From Euryodendron excelsum (Eukaryota > Streptophyta > Magnoliopsida > Ericales > Pentaphylacaceae), in assembly GCA_033060915.1 (NCBI GenBank), contig CM065382.1:1250501-1314500 (forward strand): 64,000 bases of DNA, in the 5' to 3' direction. Made by a program: the position numbers and the translations under genes. The notes below the pieces were generated by a model. It had not been told where the DNA came from and did not search any database. It saw only the letters and a program-made list of their open reading frames with translations. Numbering within the stretch: position 1 is the first letter of the stretch; every line of letters begins with the position of its first letter. Shown piece after piece: positions 37,206-50,000 of this stretch.

Positions 37206-37537
37206 TCTAAATAACAACATATGCTGTTGCTTCATTCCGGAAAATTGGTTATGACAATGCTGCAGCAGTTGCCAAGAAAGCCCACAAAGAGGGAAGCAGT
37301 CTGAAGGTGGTGGTCCTCTCTCATTTGCATGCAATACTGGGTTATCTTTTAGTAGTTCAATTATATATCCATGACTTGTGTTCAAGTAACTTAGTATTTT
37401 TAAATTTTGAAACTGTGCATGGTCAAATCTGATGAAGTTCAATCTTGCAGGAAGCCGCTCTAAACCTTGGAGTGCTCACCAGTGAAGAGTTTGACAAACT
37501 TGTAGTGCCAGAGAAGATGATTGGTCCCTCAGATTAA

Positions 37538-38188
37538 CCAGCTTGCTAAGCTTTTAGAGTTTGTAATTATCCCTGACTCCCCCCCGACTTGAAACATAGT
37601 TGCCCGGATGTACCTTTTTCGCCCCATTTCTTCTTCTTGGCTGGAATAGGAAATAAAGAACCAATGGTTATTCTATTTTTGAGAAAACTGTATTCTTTAG
37701 GGTTTCTCTGTTGGCTTCTGTCTTCTGGATCCTTTCAGTGACATGACTGTTGATTGGGGTTAATAAGGAGAAATCCCCCCACATTTTTTGTAACAATTAC
37801 AGTGGATTGGATTAATAAGGAGAAATCCTCCCACATTTAAAAAATAAAAGGTTTCTTCCTTTTGTCTGGTTTTTACCTATACTTTGATGGCGTATGCCAG
37901 TGGACTTTCTGCCTAGATTTTCTTATCCATTCGAGGAAGAAACTGCCTCAAAATTAAGAGTAAATACAAAGAAAAAGAGGAGTCCTTATATTATTGGTGC
38001 TATAGTTATTATTATTTGTTCTGCAGTCATTCTTTGAGAATTTATGTGGTACTTGGACGTGCAATGTCTGATTCTAAATGGTAAATATACAAAGGTTTAT
38101 ATGCACTATTGTCTTCGCAATCCCCGACCTAGGCATTTGTGCATAATCCATACATATGGCCCTTCACCACTCCGATTGATGATGAAAT
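37538..38188. other. Convergent intergenic region, no gene seen
   Basis: This lies between the ends of the fumarase pseudogene (+) and the EXORDIUM-like gene (-). It contains a short duplicated phrase, TTAATAAGGAGAAATCC, near 37760 and 37811. It probably holds the 3' UTR of the EXORDIUM-like gene. Confidence 0.5.
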
Positions 38189-39166
38189 TCAGGCAACAGC
38201 CTTGCAATTCATCTGCGCAGGATCCCACATAGCCGGAAGAAGGAACTTCCTGCCATTGACACCATAAGCATTATAACTTGCCCTGCTCATTCTGTCCACT
38301 TTCAAGTCACCAGGATATCCCGGGTAAGCTCCGGCACCAAAAATTCCCGGACATGCCGTGACAGCCTCCAGCGGTGCCAGGGCATCGCCTTGAAAGTACC
38401 CAGACTTGAAAGGGTTAGTGGCAGCTCCTGCAAGAATTGTTGCAATGTTCATAATGGTTCCATCCGTGCCAACCCCATTTGGTGCCACAAGAGCCTGACC
38501 CGGCGGACCATAAGCTGGAATTGCATATGGCCATGCACACAGGCCAGGGCACTGCGAGAAGGGGTCTCCCACATGTGCATAGACTACTCTTCTCCTCGCT
38601 GATGTCATGATGCTACCATGAAAGCCACACGAATCCATGCAAAACCGCTCCACAATCACATCTTTAGAGGTCAAAACCAAGTATACTCCACGAGGATCCA
38701 ATGGTAATAGCTTGTTATCTATCTTGTTTCGAACATAGTTGGGTATTTGGGCACGCTTGATGTTCTTCCCAAGTGAGTAATTTATGTCACCTAGCTGTTT
38801 GGAGAGTTTGACAGCGCCGGAAACTGGTTTCCCAACCTTGTCCTTGTATGACAGAATTGTACTCCACCATGTCGCAACGGTGGCCTCCTTGGGCGGATTG
38901 AATCCCATAGAAGTGAAGGAAGCGAAGAAATCGGTGATGGGGGTTCTATCTTTTAGGTGGAAAGATCCATACCAGATGAGATAGATGTTGATGCTTCTTG
39001 GTCCAGTCAGGAGTGGACCTCCATGGTAATTGAGTATGGTGGATGTTGGAGCTAAAGAAGAAGGTTGGTCAAGACTTCGGTTGAGCCCTTGTGAATATGG
39101 AACTAGGGCCAAGGCAATAGCCATGGTGAAGGGAAGAAGCAGAGAGCTCAATGTCATTTTGGCCAT
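38189..39166 (-). CDS. EXL: EXORDIUM-like / phosphate-induced protein 1 family
   Basis: A single-exon gene of 325 aa on the minus strand. Residues 1-27 form a signal peptide (MAKMTLSSLLLPFTMAIALA then LVPYSQG), so the protein is probably secreted. The rest matches the Phi-1 family: YHGGPLLTG, INIYLIWYG, ITDFFASF, WWSTILSYKD, VYLVLTSKDV, then cysteine-containing stretches (RFCMDSCGFHG, SQCPGLCAWPY), GTIMNIATILAGAATNPF and a C-terminal MSRASYNAYGVNGRKFLLPAMWDP. Length and intronless structure are normal for the family. EXORDIUM-type proteins are apoplastic and linked to brassinosteroid- and carbon-dependent growth; their molecular activity is not established. A second Met lies at residue 4. The first is taken as start because it fits the signal peptide and the TATA box about 58 bp upstream. 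The gene is intact although its neighbours on both sides are pseudogenes. Confidence 0.95.
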   Translation of the reverse strand: MAKMTLSSLLLPFTMAIALALVPYSQGLNRSLDQPSSLAPTSTILNYHGGPLLTGPRSINIYLIWYGSFHLKDRTPITDFFASFTSMGFNPPKEATVATWWSTILSYKDKVGKPVSGAVKLSKQLGDINYSLGKNIKRAQIPNYVRNKIDNKLLPLDPRGVYLVLTSKDVIVERFCMDSCGFHGSIMTSARRRVVYAHVGDPFSQCPGLCAWPYAIPAYGPPGQALVAPNGVGTDGTIMNIATILAGAATNPFKSGYFQGDALAPLEAVTACPGIFGAGAYPGYPGDLKVDRMSRASYNAYGVNGRKFLLPAMWDPAQMNCKAVA

Positions 39167-39223
39167 GGTTGGTTCTTTGAGAATGTTTTGAGTGTTGTGT
39201 TGTATGGCCTGAAGCTAGGTTCC

Positions 39224-39231
39224 TATTTATA
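39224..39231 (-). promoter_or_regulatory. TATA box of the EXORDIUM-like gene
   Basis: On the minus strand this reads TATAAATA, about 58 nt upstream of the ATG. This is a near-consensus plant TATA box and implies a short leader of roughly 25-30 nt. Confidence 0.75.
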
Positions 39232-39744
39232 GATGGCAATAAACTTCTGATTAGATTAACTCAGGTGTGGTTGGCTTATGATTGGTGAACTCTGTTCATG
39301 GATACCCCATGATTGAGACATTGGGTTTGCATTTTCTTCTAATAATCAATCCGTGAAACAATCCATATCAAGTTTATGTGACTGAATGTCTATTATACGA
39401 GGATGGATTCCCGTGCTTATCTTGAATAGTTAAACTAATAAGCTTCTACTTTATCTTGGTCCCATGCAAATGATTTATTTCCCATCTATCTAAACCATTC
39501 AATCAACTGGATGAAATGGCCCCACCCATGCATAATTTTGAACCCTCTGTGATTTCCCAATTGGTATTTGTATATATAAATGGTGAGGCAATAAATACAT
39601 TATACTTCTAAAAATATGTTATTCCTCATTAATTAGCAAAAAAGTTAAAAATTGAAGAAGTTATTCCTCACTCTAACTTACTTAACAAAAATTATTACCC
39701 TAGATTCTCCCGGGCTTCTTTATTCAATGCTTAAAAAAGGATTT

Positions 39745-39890
39745 CTGTGAGCTTGAGATTGGATCCAATGGTTAGAACTTCTAACTGTATTTTGCTAACT
39801 AAGCCTAGGGTTCTAACCCAACCACCCATCCCCTCTCCAAATATGTAATATGATGTCTCTCTTGTACTTAAAAAGAAAAAAAAAAAAACC
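39745..39890 (+). repeat. Possible tRNA-derived SINE remnant
   Basis: CCAATGGTTAGAACTTC followed about 50 bp later by AGGGTTCTAACCC recalls the A- and B-box spacing of tRNA-derived SINEs, and an A-rich tail follows (about 39869-39890). I found no flanking target duplication. Confidence 0.25.
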
Positions 39891-42800
39891 TTTGTAAGTA
39901 ATGGCTGTAATATGATTACATCATTTTCCAATTCAAGCTCTTAAAGATGAGAGGCTGCAAATTTTTATGAAGGGAATCTGAACCTACTAAGGTTAGGTTA
40001 TATTGGTTCTAATCATAGCTAGTGCACGTTTAGCACATCCCAAAGTCCCTTCATGGGGGACCTGTGACTTTTCAGTGGATAAAGTGTACCCAACAACTAA
40101 TAAAAATGCAGGAAGGAAGAATAGTAATCATAAGAGACCATTTGGGTGGGTAATTAGGAAATACTTGATATCTAGAACTAAAGCTTTTCTTAGATACTTT
40201 CATCATATTGTCTCTTTCTCATAGTTTTTCACTATAACCAAACAGTAGATGGTTTGAAATAGAGGCTGAAAAAGTAGGAATCATCAGAAGACCACCAAAG
40301 ACGTGAGCAGAGAGAATAACAGAGGATTTTCAAGGAGTGAATTGGGCAGAGCTTCGCCTCTCACTCCAATCCTGTCTATCTTTGGGGTAGTATAACTATT
40401 TTGATGCACTACATTGGACTGTCGTGGGCTTTTGGGGTTATTGTCTAAATCTCTGCAATCCTGAAAATTTAATGGTTGTAGATACTTCAAAAGTTCTGAA
40501 TCAGAGCCAACTCCATCGTAATATGATACATTGAAGATTATTGATTGATGGCGATTGTGTTGCCATGCACAGAGGTAATATGAATTTCAAATTGCTATGG
40601 GCTCCATAGCATTAATGGTAGAGATAAGCATGGCTAGCTCATGATTACCTGGTATAGCAACATCAACATCACAGGTCAATGAAACTTTGCTTCATAATAT
40701 ATTTGAAGTGAGAGAGATTTAGATGCATTCAGACCCTTGTTCCTTTCCATCCTCTGTTTGCTTCTTCAGACTTTCAAATGCCAACCATGAAGAAAGCTGT
40801 TTAGTCAATAGTGACATTGCACCATCCAAGGCATGTCTATTTCTGGTATTGACTTTGACTGGCCGACATGAGAATTTCTCTCACAAACCTTGGAATGGTA
40901 TGATGGTATTTGTTTTATCTATCACTTTTCTTACAATAATTCTCAGTGATTGATATCTAGTCATGAATCCGTCTAGCATACAGCTAAATTATTGTTCTTT
41001 GCAAAGAAATAATCTATCGAGATGGTAGGAGACTTTGATGTGATTTCACAAAAGAGCCTCTGGATGACATTGAGAGAGACCAATGCCACGAAGATCAATA
41101 CCACCTAAAGAAGGATTTTGGGCTGTCATGAAGGGGGATTTCTTCATTTTTTCTTTTTTTTTTTTTTAATGACAAACTACCCTTCTAAGTATGAGCCTTT
41201 AGACCCACTCATGTAGGGTAAATCACAAGTAATGTTAAAATTTCAATTTTTGTTAAGTGTAAAAATTGACTACAAGAGATTTATATCTTATAAATACTCT
41301 AATTTTGATGTGAATGACCTGCTTTTGATTGAACTGAATAAGAGATTAGTCAAAGTACGTATAAGTTGGTCTGAACACTTCTAACCGCAAAACTTTCCAG
41401 AAAGAAAAAAAAATTGTAAGTAATGGTAGGGAGCTTCATTTCCACGCACCAGGTTAATCGGGAGATGACAAAGAAACCTTGTCAGTTGTGTGGGAAGTAG
41501 ATCCACCAACAAATTCTAATGCTCCGGGTGATGTATAGGGAGTTTATTTGGGTCCGGTTGGTTAATCCAGTTGGGTCTACAATTAAGCAAGCGGCCTCGA
41601 GGCACTGGGTATGCTTCTGGAGAAGCCCACAACGGAATTCGCCCAAGTCGTCCTACAGAGTCCATTGGGCCACCCTTCTCACAAATTTGTATCTAACTCC
41701 GTGAACCGGCTGTTCTCTCCGTGGCATGGTAGGATCAAAATTTTTCAAAGGCCCATTCGATAGTTTGAAAATGCTTCTTGCTCTCTCTATTTTTCTCTCT
41801 TCTCAGTTCTCGCTCTGTTCTGTTCTCAGTGGCCGACGAGAAGAACCTCCGGCCGTCACAATACCCTGCGCCAGAGAGTATATCCACTCGAATTACCACC
41901 GCCGACCGCCATCCGCCGCAGTACTTCGTTCCTTTCGCTCTCTCTTTTCTCGTTCCCAGAGGCCGACAACAAGAAGTCCCCGACCGCCAAAACAGAGGAT
42001 GCCAGAGAGGATGCCGATCATCTCCGACCATAATCATCAACAATGACCGCCAAAAACAAGTATCGCTGACAACCACAAGGTTAGGGTTTTAAACGTTCTT
42101 TCTTTAATTTTGCCTTGTCCTTCCAATTTCATGTAATTCTTGCCTTGTTGGGTTTATTTCTCTCACTCTCCCTCCCCTATCTCTCACAAAGAAGTAAGCG
42201 CAAGTTCTCTTTGAATGAGTGCCAGCAGAAGATGAGAACAAACAAAAAAATTTCATGTCTGAATGATACTTTCTGATAGATGATATTGCTGTTTGAATGG
42301 TTTTGTCTTCTTGAATGTGATTTCAAGTTGACGTAATATGGTGTCTTCCTCTACTGTAGCTTCACATTATTTTCTCTGCCTTCAATCCTATTGATGCAAA
42401 TGATTGTTTCTCTTTTGTGTAATTATTTTTTTGTGTGTTTGTGCATGTGCCGAAATGTCTTTGTGTATCATTGTATACACATGTCACATGTTCAGTAAAT
42501 TGTACAGATACCTTGTGGGTGACTTCTAAGATTAAGCCTGAGTTGTAGATTTTGGGGCTTTTGCTTATGAACTTGCATAAAGAATGCTACTGACGACTTT
42601 TTTGCTTTGCTAGTTCAAGATGAGTAATCCGACTTATGGTAAGGGAATCTGTCCAAAATTATTTTGGGGACCTTTGACCTATTATAGAAGATATTAGTAA
42701 GGCAGCTAAGTCAACTCTTTTGACGCATGTATAATCAGACATGTTGAATTTTATGCTCTCCTAGAGGGGAAGAACAATTTTGTTAACTTGTTATAGCCTC

Positions 42801-43141
42801 TAAAGCTAAATATCTTGTGGACGATGTCATTTATTAATGTTAACGAAGTTCTTGTTTTGGTAGCCAGGGGAAAAAAAATGTGGCATCAGTCTTGTCTTAA
42901 CCACTTTCTTCCAATAAAATTAGTTCTTAACTAACAAATGTATGAGAATGAGACTTTTTAAATGTAAATTGTTTTTGATAAATGAGACTTTTTAAATGTA
43001 AATACTTGCTAAGTGAGAATTTATTAGGGGACACGTGTTGTGAAAAGTTTTTATTTGCACAGGGGCGTTTTGTTCATTTTAATTAAAATTTTCTTTTTAA
43101 AGAAAAAACATTGATGATAAAATAGAATCTTATAATGACTT

Positions 43142-43690
43142 TGGTTTTCAAGTGATTGAACTTATAATCATTAGATACCTTTTATGAACATCCACTAACT
43201 ATTGTAGGTAAGGTGATTTCATTCTAACAGCATTCTGTATTGGCAATCAAATAGTGGAGTGTTAATGGTTATTCCATTTAATTCCACTTCATTCCATGTT
43301 GCTTTCCATTCCCAATTCACTCCATTCTTCCACCAAACATGTCTTTATGTGAACAGTGATTTGATTGATGATGAAGAAAGAGAATTATTGGTTCAGTTCT
43401 CCACCTTAACGACAAAAAAAAGGATTGATCAAATTCTATCAAGTCTGACTTATGGGGATCATTTATCAACGAATGGCGTTGGTTTTCAAATGATTGAACT
43501 TATAATCATTAGATACTTTTTATGATCATCAACTAACTATTGTAGGTAAAGGATTTCATTCTAACGCCATTCTGTATTGGCAATCAAATAGTGGAGTGTT
43601 AATGGTTATTCCATTCAATTCCACTCCATTCCATGTTGCATTTCATTCCCAAGTCACTCCATTCTTCCACCAAACATGTCTTTAGGGTTT
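43142..43690 (+). repeat. Direct duplication, about 210-bp units at 338-bp spacing
   Basis: Two copies (about 43142-43352 and 43480-43690) share TTATAATCATTAGATAC, AACTAACTATTGTAGGTAA, TGTATTGGCAATCAAATAG, GGAGTGTTAATGGTTATTCC and ACCAAACATGTCTTTA. Identity looks high, so the duplication is fairly recent. Confidence 0.8.
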
Positions 43691-44055
43691 ATCTTCCACT
43701 CACCAAAACCCTAGCCCTTGACCCACCCCCGACGCACTCTTTTGTCCTTGATTCCGGTACCAACCATTGACAATACAAGTGTACACTTTGTGTGTGTATA
43801 CCTTACAATTTACATATATGTATGTATACTCATTGCATACGTAGTTCTTGGTCAATTTTCAATGTGAATTTGGAATAAACACATCTTTCGTTAATTTTTA
43901 GACGATTTTCTGGTGTTATAGATGATTTAACAAGTCGAAGCTTGACCATGCTTATAAATTGATTCACCCAACAAATTATCGATGTTTCTGGTTTTTTGGT
44001 CAATTATGTGGGAAAAGAAATTATATCCATACAATTTATAATTGTTCTTTTCAGG

Positions 44056-47000
44056 TTGCTTAGAATCCCTTGATCAGGAACAAATGGAGCCATGTTTCGA
44101 AGTTGTGGGACAGTCTGGCGACTTGAAGCCTGAACTAGATTTATGGAGGTAAAAATTTTTGCCTGCCTTGAAAGACTTCGGCTCCTCTATCTCTTTATGG
44201 TTACAAAAAATGACAGACTGTTACCTTACGATGTCAATGTATTCCAATATTAAAATAAATTTTTAACAAAAATGTAGACAAATTTCAAAACACTCTGTGT
44301 TGCTTCTGAACCTTTTAATGTTGTTCCTTGTAGGCGATTTGCATACATAAGATGTTTCTAATCCTAAAGGAAAACACACAAATTATTATATTTGTCACAA
44401 ATACACGCCACCCTTTTGTGGACTCTTCCTGGCAGCCCACTCTTCTCCTTTTTTTTTATTTCAAAGTTTTTTTGCGTGGTTGAATAAAACTTGTTTTCCT
44501 TAACTGCATTTGGTTGTGCGAAGCATGGAGGTGAAAGCAATGCCATCATCTTGCCGGAAAAGAAAAGAAATAAAAAGAAAGGCAAGAGTCAAGTATATGC
44601 AGCGAGTAGCAACTTGTTATTACTTTACTTGACCTCCAATTCTGGTATATCATATATGAAGTGGTTTGTTTGAATACCTTTGTACAGATGCATGAACAGC
44701 TTAAGACCAAGAAAAACCCAAAGTTGACAAAATCTCACAAAAGAAAGCTGAACAAGATAGAGGTCTGTGTGCTTATATGACTTGCAGCTGTTCTGATTTT
44801 ATTTTGTGTTTATCAAACTTGGAATGGATTTCTTATTGTATGTGCCGGAGGAGAAGGAGAAAGCACTTATCTTGAGACCTTGGAGTACACTATCAGTTTG
44901 GTCTATTTGGATAATAGGTCTTTACCTGAGTTCATTTTATCCTATAAGTGGCATAGATTATTTGATGAATATGTTGGGTGGTTTATATTTTCAGGAATTA
45001 CAAAATTCAGGAGGATGTATACTCATTGATGTGGTTGTCATGAAACATTGGTCAGGTTTGTATAATAGTTATTATGCTACTCTTTTGTATTAAAAGACAA
45101 TCTCCTGAGGTAATTTTTATGAATGGGTCTATCTATTTGTAGGTTGAAACTTCACGTGAAAGACATAGAGGGCTGTGCAGTTTTCTAAGGTCGGTTTAGC
45201 AGTGCCTTATAATGATCAGCCTTTCAAGAGAAAGGCCGTTGTCAGTCCTTCCTGTGAAATTGAACCTGATTCTGAGGCGATCCAGTCATGGCAACACTTG
45301 ATGAGAGTGCCATCCGGAAATCCATGACAGCGGAGAGAGAGGTCATGTTCAACATTCCTACCCCTTTGGGATCTTCCAAAGGATCAGTTTGTAGCAGTGG
45401 ACTTGGTGCAACTGGTGAATATGGTGTTACTATGCCAGTTAAGGAAGTTGCCAACAAGAATAGTGACACTTGCATGCGAGAAGATCTCCAAGATTCTTTG
45501 TGGACATCATCCAACTATGGTTAGAGCCAAATTAAGAGGACAATGGTATGCTTCATACTTGGATTATAAAAAAATCTTGTGTTGGTCATATGCTTGGAAC
45601 TGCATGTGAAGGAATACTTTCTATTGTTTATAATCAGACTCTGCATATCGTTACTTGTATATGATACACATACTCTTGTTGCCCAATGGGGTTGGAGCTT
45701 TGTATGGGACAGGTCAGGCAGATGAGAGTCCAAAATACCTATCCGCAATACAATCATGCTGGCAGTTTTGCCTACACAGAGAGTTCTAACTGCTCCAGTT
45801 GTAGTGCATGTCGTAAGACCAAAAGAGGTTGAAAACAAAAGGAAGGATCTTCCAATACTCATGATGGAGCAGGAGATAATGGAAGCTATAAATGAAAACC
45901 TTACCGTTATTATATGTGGGGAGACTGGTTGTGGTAAGACCACTCAAGTTCCAAAGATAACCTAGTTGGATGTTTGCTGTAAACTACCTTGTGGATTTCA
46001 AGATTATTTTTCACTGTGATGATGGTCTTAACTTGTGCTTTCCCGGTTCGCATTTTTCAGTTTCTTTGTGAAGCTGGCTTTGGTTCAGACCAGTCTAGCT
46101 TTAGGAGTGGTATTATTGGTGTTAACCCAACCCCGCTGCGTTGCTGTCCTTGCAACTGCCAAGTGGGTGGCATTTGAGCTTGGTCTTCATCTAGGCAAGG
46201 AGGTTGGCTTTCAAGTTAGGCCTGACCGTAGGATTGGAGATAATTGCTCTATCAAGTTTATGACTGATGGAATTTTGCTACGGGGAGTGCAGGTTAGTTA
46301 TCAACTCACATATGATGTGAAGTCTTTGCAAAAGAAAAATCTGCTTTAGTTGACAATTCCAAACTTTTAAATTTCTGTGCAAGATGGATAATTTTTGTTA
46401 TCTAAAAGACTTCTCAATGCAATTTATAATTTGTAATTAAGTGTATTTTCCTTTTCTGATTGGGCTTCTTGTGAATAAATTTTTAATGTAATTAACAATC
46501 TCTAATGTTGATAATAGTAGTAAGGTCAAAATAACACATGGGCCTTTGGGACTAAAAAGAGACATTTTATAGACCATTAAAGGCCAGAAAACTGTATGAA
46601 AAATAGACTAGAAAAGTATGTGATAATTAGGAGGTGAACAATCTGAGCTGTGCGGCATATTAATAAAATTCATGAATGCTAAAATGCCAAATGCTTTCTC
46701 ATAATGATACGGTATATTTAGTAATAAGGAGGGAAAGAGAGGGTGTATTTGGGACATGGCTGCCTATCTGGAGAATGATGGATCCTTCATCAAGAAAGAA
46801 ATAAACAAAAATGAGGAAGAAAGGGGAGGGACGAAAAAGGATTAACACCCTTTTTGGGGGGAGGGGTGGGCGCGGGATGGGGTTGTCATGGTTCATGAAG
46901 TTCCATATTTGTTATGCCAAAGAACTCTGAGGAATTAAATGGTTACAATGGGAGGTTTGTTGTGGAGTATCCCTTCCTTTTAAGGGAGGGTACTTTTTTG

Positions 47001-50000
47001 GGTTAAGCAACCTTAAGGTGTGGTTATTGGCTGATACGCATGGGATTTCTAGCTTATGATTTAGAATGTGTTGATGAAACTGCAATGATGAATGATAATT
47101 TGACATCTTTTGGGTATGGCATGTTCTGATTTTCCACTATCTACTATTATTGGCTGAGTTGGTAGATTAACATTGGCAAGTCTTTGCAGTGTTCTGCGGT
47201 TGATTGTATGGAAACTCTCAAGTCTAGATGTTGATCCTTTACTTGTTTGATGCCTTGAGTGATGGGTATGCTCTTTCTAGCCAAGATTATAAGGAATTAC
47301 CTCATTGCATCTTTGGTTGTCTTCTTTGTCCGGACAACAATCTTAAAAAAGATCCTTGCAGTTAACCATATAATTCATGTAGGTGATCCATGGTGGGTGT
47401 GTGATTTGGAATTTGAATCTAAGATTGCTGATCCTTTAGATTCTCTACCAAATCTGTGGTTCTCACTCATATAGGTATGAAAGGCGTTGATTGAGGAATA
47501 CAAGGATATTTTTCCTAGGAGAACTGCCTTATTGCATATTAGTTGTCTTCTTTATTACGAAAACCATTTTACAGCATATCCATGCAGCTAACCGTGTAAC
47601 TGATGTAGGTGATCCGTATTTGGTGGGTGATTTTTGAATTTATGAAGCTGGGATTGCTGACCCTTAAGATAAATATCCTTCACTCATATTTTATGCAAGG
47701 TGTTGAGTCGTGAAAATGAGGGTGTTTTTCCTCGGAGGAGTATGTGGAAGATGAAGGCTCATGAGATTTCTTTCTTTATCTAGTTGGCAGCTTATGGGGG
47801 GAAGAAGGAAGTTTTCTCCTAATTGGTGTTGTATCTTCAAATAAGGTTGTAAATCAGTGGACTATTTGCCCATTTGTTGTAGAGTGGCTTTGGAGACGTG
47901 TGTATGTTTTTGTTAACCTTGTTTCGATTTGCAGAAGTGAGGGCAATGTTTGGTGGTTTCTTTGTTGGGAAGTTGGAAAAATACCCCTGCTTGAGAACAA
48001 CCCCTCATTGCTTGACAATAGTTTTTGGGGTGAGAGTAACCGTTACACATTTGTGTGAGTGGAATCCCTGGTATACAGATTAAAGCCTGCTTTTTTGTAT
48101 TTTTTACTTCGTTGGGTAACATCAAAGGTTAATCGTTCCATACATTTTTTTCCAGTTTTTGCAGTAGAGCTAGATTCTTCTATATCTAGCATAGGGGGCA
48201 GATAGCTTTGCATATGTTGTGTGTATGTGGGAAGTGCCCCCTTCTGTATTCTCTAAAGAATTACATATGCTTATCAAGAGCAAAGAGAAAAGGAATTATT
48301 ATCTGGTAGGTTATGCCTCTTGGTCTGTTGTGTGATTGGGAATTGATTCTCTTAAAAGCTTGGGTTGGTAAGGGTGCTTCCTTTGGAAGTCTCTTGTGAA
48401 TCCCTTTGTATGCTAAATCAAGAAAGAGAGGATCTTTGGGAGGGTGGTTAGCATGATATGGGCTGTGAATAGCCTTATATAGGTCGTATGGTATTAGTAT
48501 GCTGTTATCTTTCTACTAACATTTATTGATCTCTGAATTGATTTGAGCAGTTTCAGATTTTATTTTGCCCTGTATTTTAGTGATGACTGCAGCTGTTAGA
48601 GAACATGTGTTTTAATGGAAGGACAAATTTATTGAGCTACAGTGAGGGAAGGAAACTCCTATTATGTCATCACAAACTACTCACCTCATTTGCGGAGGAA
48701 ATGATTCCGACAAACTCTAGACCTAGTCAAGGCATTCTCATGCTAATGCTTTTCCCTATCTTTTTTCTTTTTAAACTTTCTCTGTTGTGTTGTAGTGTTG
48801 TTACAAACTCTCGACCAAAATAAATAAATAAGGTGTTCCTGTAGACAAATTCAATGTAAGAATTTGTTCTTTCGTTTCCTTTAATGTTTTGACTGGTTTT
48901 GCTGCACCAATTTTTTTTAAACTGATGATTATATCATTAAATTACTTTTGTTATTTCCTTGAATTAGACTTTTATTAATATTTGCCTTTTGTAATTCAGA
49001 GTGATTTTTTATCGAAGAAATACTCTATCATCATCGTGGATGAGGCTCATGAGAGGAGCTTGAACACTGACATACTAATTGGAATGCTTTCCTGTGTTAT
49101 ACAACAGTGCCAGGTGAGAGCTGCAAAGTAATTGTATTGGTTGAAGCCTTAAAGGTTCTGTGGATCATTCTTTGTTTCTTCAATTATTACTTCTTCTTTT
49201 TTTTCCCCAGCTTTTTTTCTCTGTCTGGGTTTTTTAATCTTGTGCTTGATCGCAGATAATCTATGAGGAGCAGCAGCGTAATGTCTTTTCAGGAGAAAGA
49301 ATTAGCCCTGAAAGTGTGATCTCTCCACTAGAGCTGGTGCTGATGAGTGCCACCTTGCGAGTTGAAGACTTTGTTTCTGGAAAAAGGATATTTCATCACC
49401 CCCCACCTGTAATAGAAGTTCCAACTCCACAATATCCGGTTACTATGCACTTCTCAAAGCAGACAGATTGTGGACTATATTGGCCAAGCCTATAAGAAGC
49501 TCTTATCAATTCACAAGAGACTGCCACTTGGTGGCATACTTGTCTTTGTCACTGGTAGGAGAGAAGTCGAGTACTTGTGCCAGATGCTGCATAAAGCGTC
49601 AAAGGAAATAGTTGACTATAGTTCTATAAGAAATATGGGGAAAGAGGTTTCTTCAGTCTCTGTAGGGAATGGCAGTGAGGAATATGATATGAAGGAGATT
49701 AATGAAGTATTTGAGATGAACAGAAGCTCACGTTTTGACAAAACTGATAGGTTTAGTTCTTATGATGAAGATCATAGTGATTTAGACGATAATGAGTCAG
49801 ATTTCTCTGATGATCTGGGGACAGATAGTGATCTGGAAGGAGTTGATGATGATGGGGATTTATTGAACCAGAAAACTGTGGTTGATAGTGATCTTGCAGA
49901 AGTCTTTGGAGAGGATGGGAGCCTTGCATCACTGAAGACTGCATTTGAGGCCTTGGCCGGAAAAACTACCTTGAATCCTGATTCTGACAAGAAACAGGTT

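Larger units (their letters stand above)
26801..37537 (+). pseudogene. FUM1: Unprocessed pseudogene of mitochondrial class II fumarase
   Basis: Most exons of fumarate hydratase, the TCA-cycle enzyme that hydrates fumarate to malate, are present in order and separated by introns: 26801-26947 (targeting peptide, STSFREER), 28428-28539, 28849-28998 (intact), 32228-32337, 32465-32548, 34319-34418, 34551-34600, 34695 to about 34743, 35363-35444, 35547-35641, about 35725-35791, 35888-35939, 36146-36240, about 37209-37306, 37451-37537 (ends EKMIGPSD). Damage seen: frameshifts near 26917, 32243, 34351, 34587 and 36175; a TGA at 34569; a splice acceptor AG changed to TG before 32465; a donor GT changed to AT at 35792; and the catalytic-site motif GRTHTQDA reading RTPTQDA. 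The exon for the SASFEKNCVRGI...ERISK region is absent between 36240 and 37205. Retained introns mean it is not a retrocopy. Confidence 0.93.
39232..44040. other. Intergenic region, no intact gene
   Basis: After the EXORDIUM-like promoter I find no gene with domain support. At 41726-42092 a GC-richer stretch has pyrimidine-rich leader character, ending ACCACAAG before GTTAGGGTTTT. This may be a non-coding first exon, perhaps of the helicase pseudogene. A telo-box-like TTAGGGTTTT lies at about 42082. A direct duplication at 43142-43690 and a possible SINE at 39745-39890 are listed separately. Confidence 0.45.

Noticed and set aside
38390..38984. Plus-strand open frames in the EXORDIUM-like locus
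   Set aside because: They are antisense shadows of the intact minus-strand gene.
41726..42092. Overlapping open frames of about 105 codons on both strands
   Set aside because: The region is a pyrimidine-rich, GC-richer leader-like block; no frame shows domain or codon constraint, so I list it only as a possible non-coding exon.
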